NCBI GenBank assembly: GCA_014378225.1
Contig: JACMOA010000152.1
Location: 1 to 5,149, forward strand
Direction of reading: 5' to 3'
DNA length: 5,149 bases
From: Deinococcales bacterium
Lineage (GTDB): Bacteria; Deinococcota; Deinococci; Deinococcales; Deinococcaceae
The notes below the pieces were generated by a model. That model was not told where the DNA came from. It made no database searches and worked only from the letters and a program-made list of their open reading frames with translations. Below are positions 5,049-5,149 of the stretch, piece by piece (position 1 is the stretch's first letter; the number at the start of each line of letters is the position of its first letter). The translations under genes and the position numbers were made by a program.

Positions 5049-5077
5049 ATCTCGAGGGGTGACCCGAGATTTGTATA
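5049..5077 (-). promoter_or_regulatory. Candidate operon promoter/operator region
   Basis: On the minus strand a TATACA (-10-like, four of six bases) at 5077-5072 is followed at once by an inverted repeat with arms ATCTCG and CGAGAT (5065-5070 and 5049-5054 on the plus strand) around a 10-bp centre that contains GGTCACC. An operator at the start site would fit a regulated amino-acid uptake operon. No good -35 box is visible, so the promoter call is weak; the inverted repeat itself is seen directly. The repeat is 57-78 bp upstream of the ATG and includes one CTCGAG copy. Two more copies (5080, 5134) lie upstream. Confidence 0.35.
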
Positions 5078-5149
5078 GACTCGAGCGCTGGGTGCGGTAA
5101 TTTATAAAGTGGTGGGGTTAAAACTGCGCGCTGCTCGAGCATTTCTACA

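Larger units (their letters stand above)
7..5139. repeat. Highly iterated palindrome CTCGAG, 35 copies
   Basis: The hexamer CTCGAG starts at 7, 69, 357, 393, 522, 560, 668, 729, 1150, 1360, 1525, 1610, 1773, 1899, 2269, 2425, 2693, 2736, 2802, 2884, 3048, 3158, 3443, 3704, 3740, 4050, 4086, 4118, 4343, 4756, 4904, 4943, 5051, 5080 and 5134 (hand count). A random sequence of this composition would hold about 1.5 copies. Of the 46 TCGA tetramers I count, 35 lie inside CTCGAG. Twelve copies fall in about 871 bp of spacer and 23 in about 4278 bp of coding sequence. Flanks are loose: G is the 5' neighbour in 17 cases and C the 3' neighbour in 16. No longer unit is shared, so this is a dispersed short word and not a mobile repeat. 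Function unknown. Confidence 0.95.

Noticed and set aside
7..5139. CRISPR array, transposon or integration sites as explanation of the repeated CTCGAG
   Set aside because: Spacing is irregular, flanks are not shared, copies lie inside conserved genes, and no transposase, integrase, cas gene or target duplication is visible.
1..5149. tRNA or rRNA genes and riboswitches
   Set aside because: No cloverleaf, T-loop motif, rRNA core segment or known aptamer pattern was recognised on reading either strand.

Overview
The window is one bacterial amino-acid ABC-transporter operon on the minus strand, plus a small unrelated plus-strand gene at the left end. Base composition is moderate (roughly low-to-mid 50s % GC by eye). 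Ribosome-binding sites are strong GGAGG types, and GTG and TTG starts occur. The binding protein and permeases look bacterial. A Deinococcota-type origin (Deinococcus/Meiothermus-like) is my guess from the protein style, with low confidence.

Layout from right to left, in the order of transcription on the minus strand: a control region with an inverted repeat (4993-5149); a periplasmic or extracytoplasmic acidic/polar amino-acid binding protein (4147-4992); an intercistronic terminator (4096-4120); the first permease, AapQ/BztB-like (3154-4005); a 178-bp G-rich spacer that contains a small ORF overlapping both neighbours; the second permease, AapM/BztC-like, split by an in-frame TAG into a 155-codon N-terminal ORF (2508-2975) and a 250-codon C-terminal ORF (1749-2501); a 188-bp spacer with a hairpin; and the ATPase (787-1560). 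Together these make a complete HAAT-family importer: one binding protein, two different membrane subunits and one ATPase. The terminator after the binding-protein gene would make that protein in excess over the membrane parts. The plus-strand gene 78-662 encodes an antibiotic-biosynthesis-monooxygenase-fold protein with two C-terminal membrane helices. It converges on the operon, and the tail of another plus-strand transcription unit (a terminator) lies at 14-40.

The most unusual signal is not a gene. The hexamer palindrome CTCGAG occurs 35 times in 5149 bp, where about 1.5 would be expected from base composition. It is found in genes and spacers alike, is densest in spacers, and inside genes sits almost only in two reading phases. 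It behaves like a highly iterated palindrome, the class known from HIP1 in cyanobacteria. The other items worth checking are the amber codon that splits the second permease and the TM2-like PGxGQ membrane domain fused to the front of that permease.
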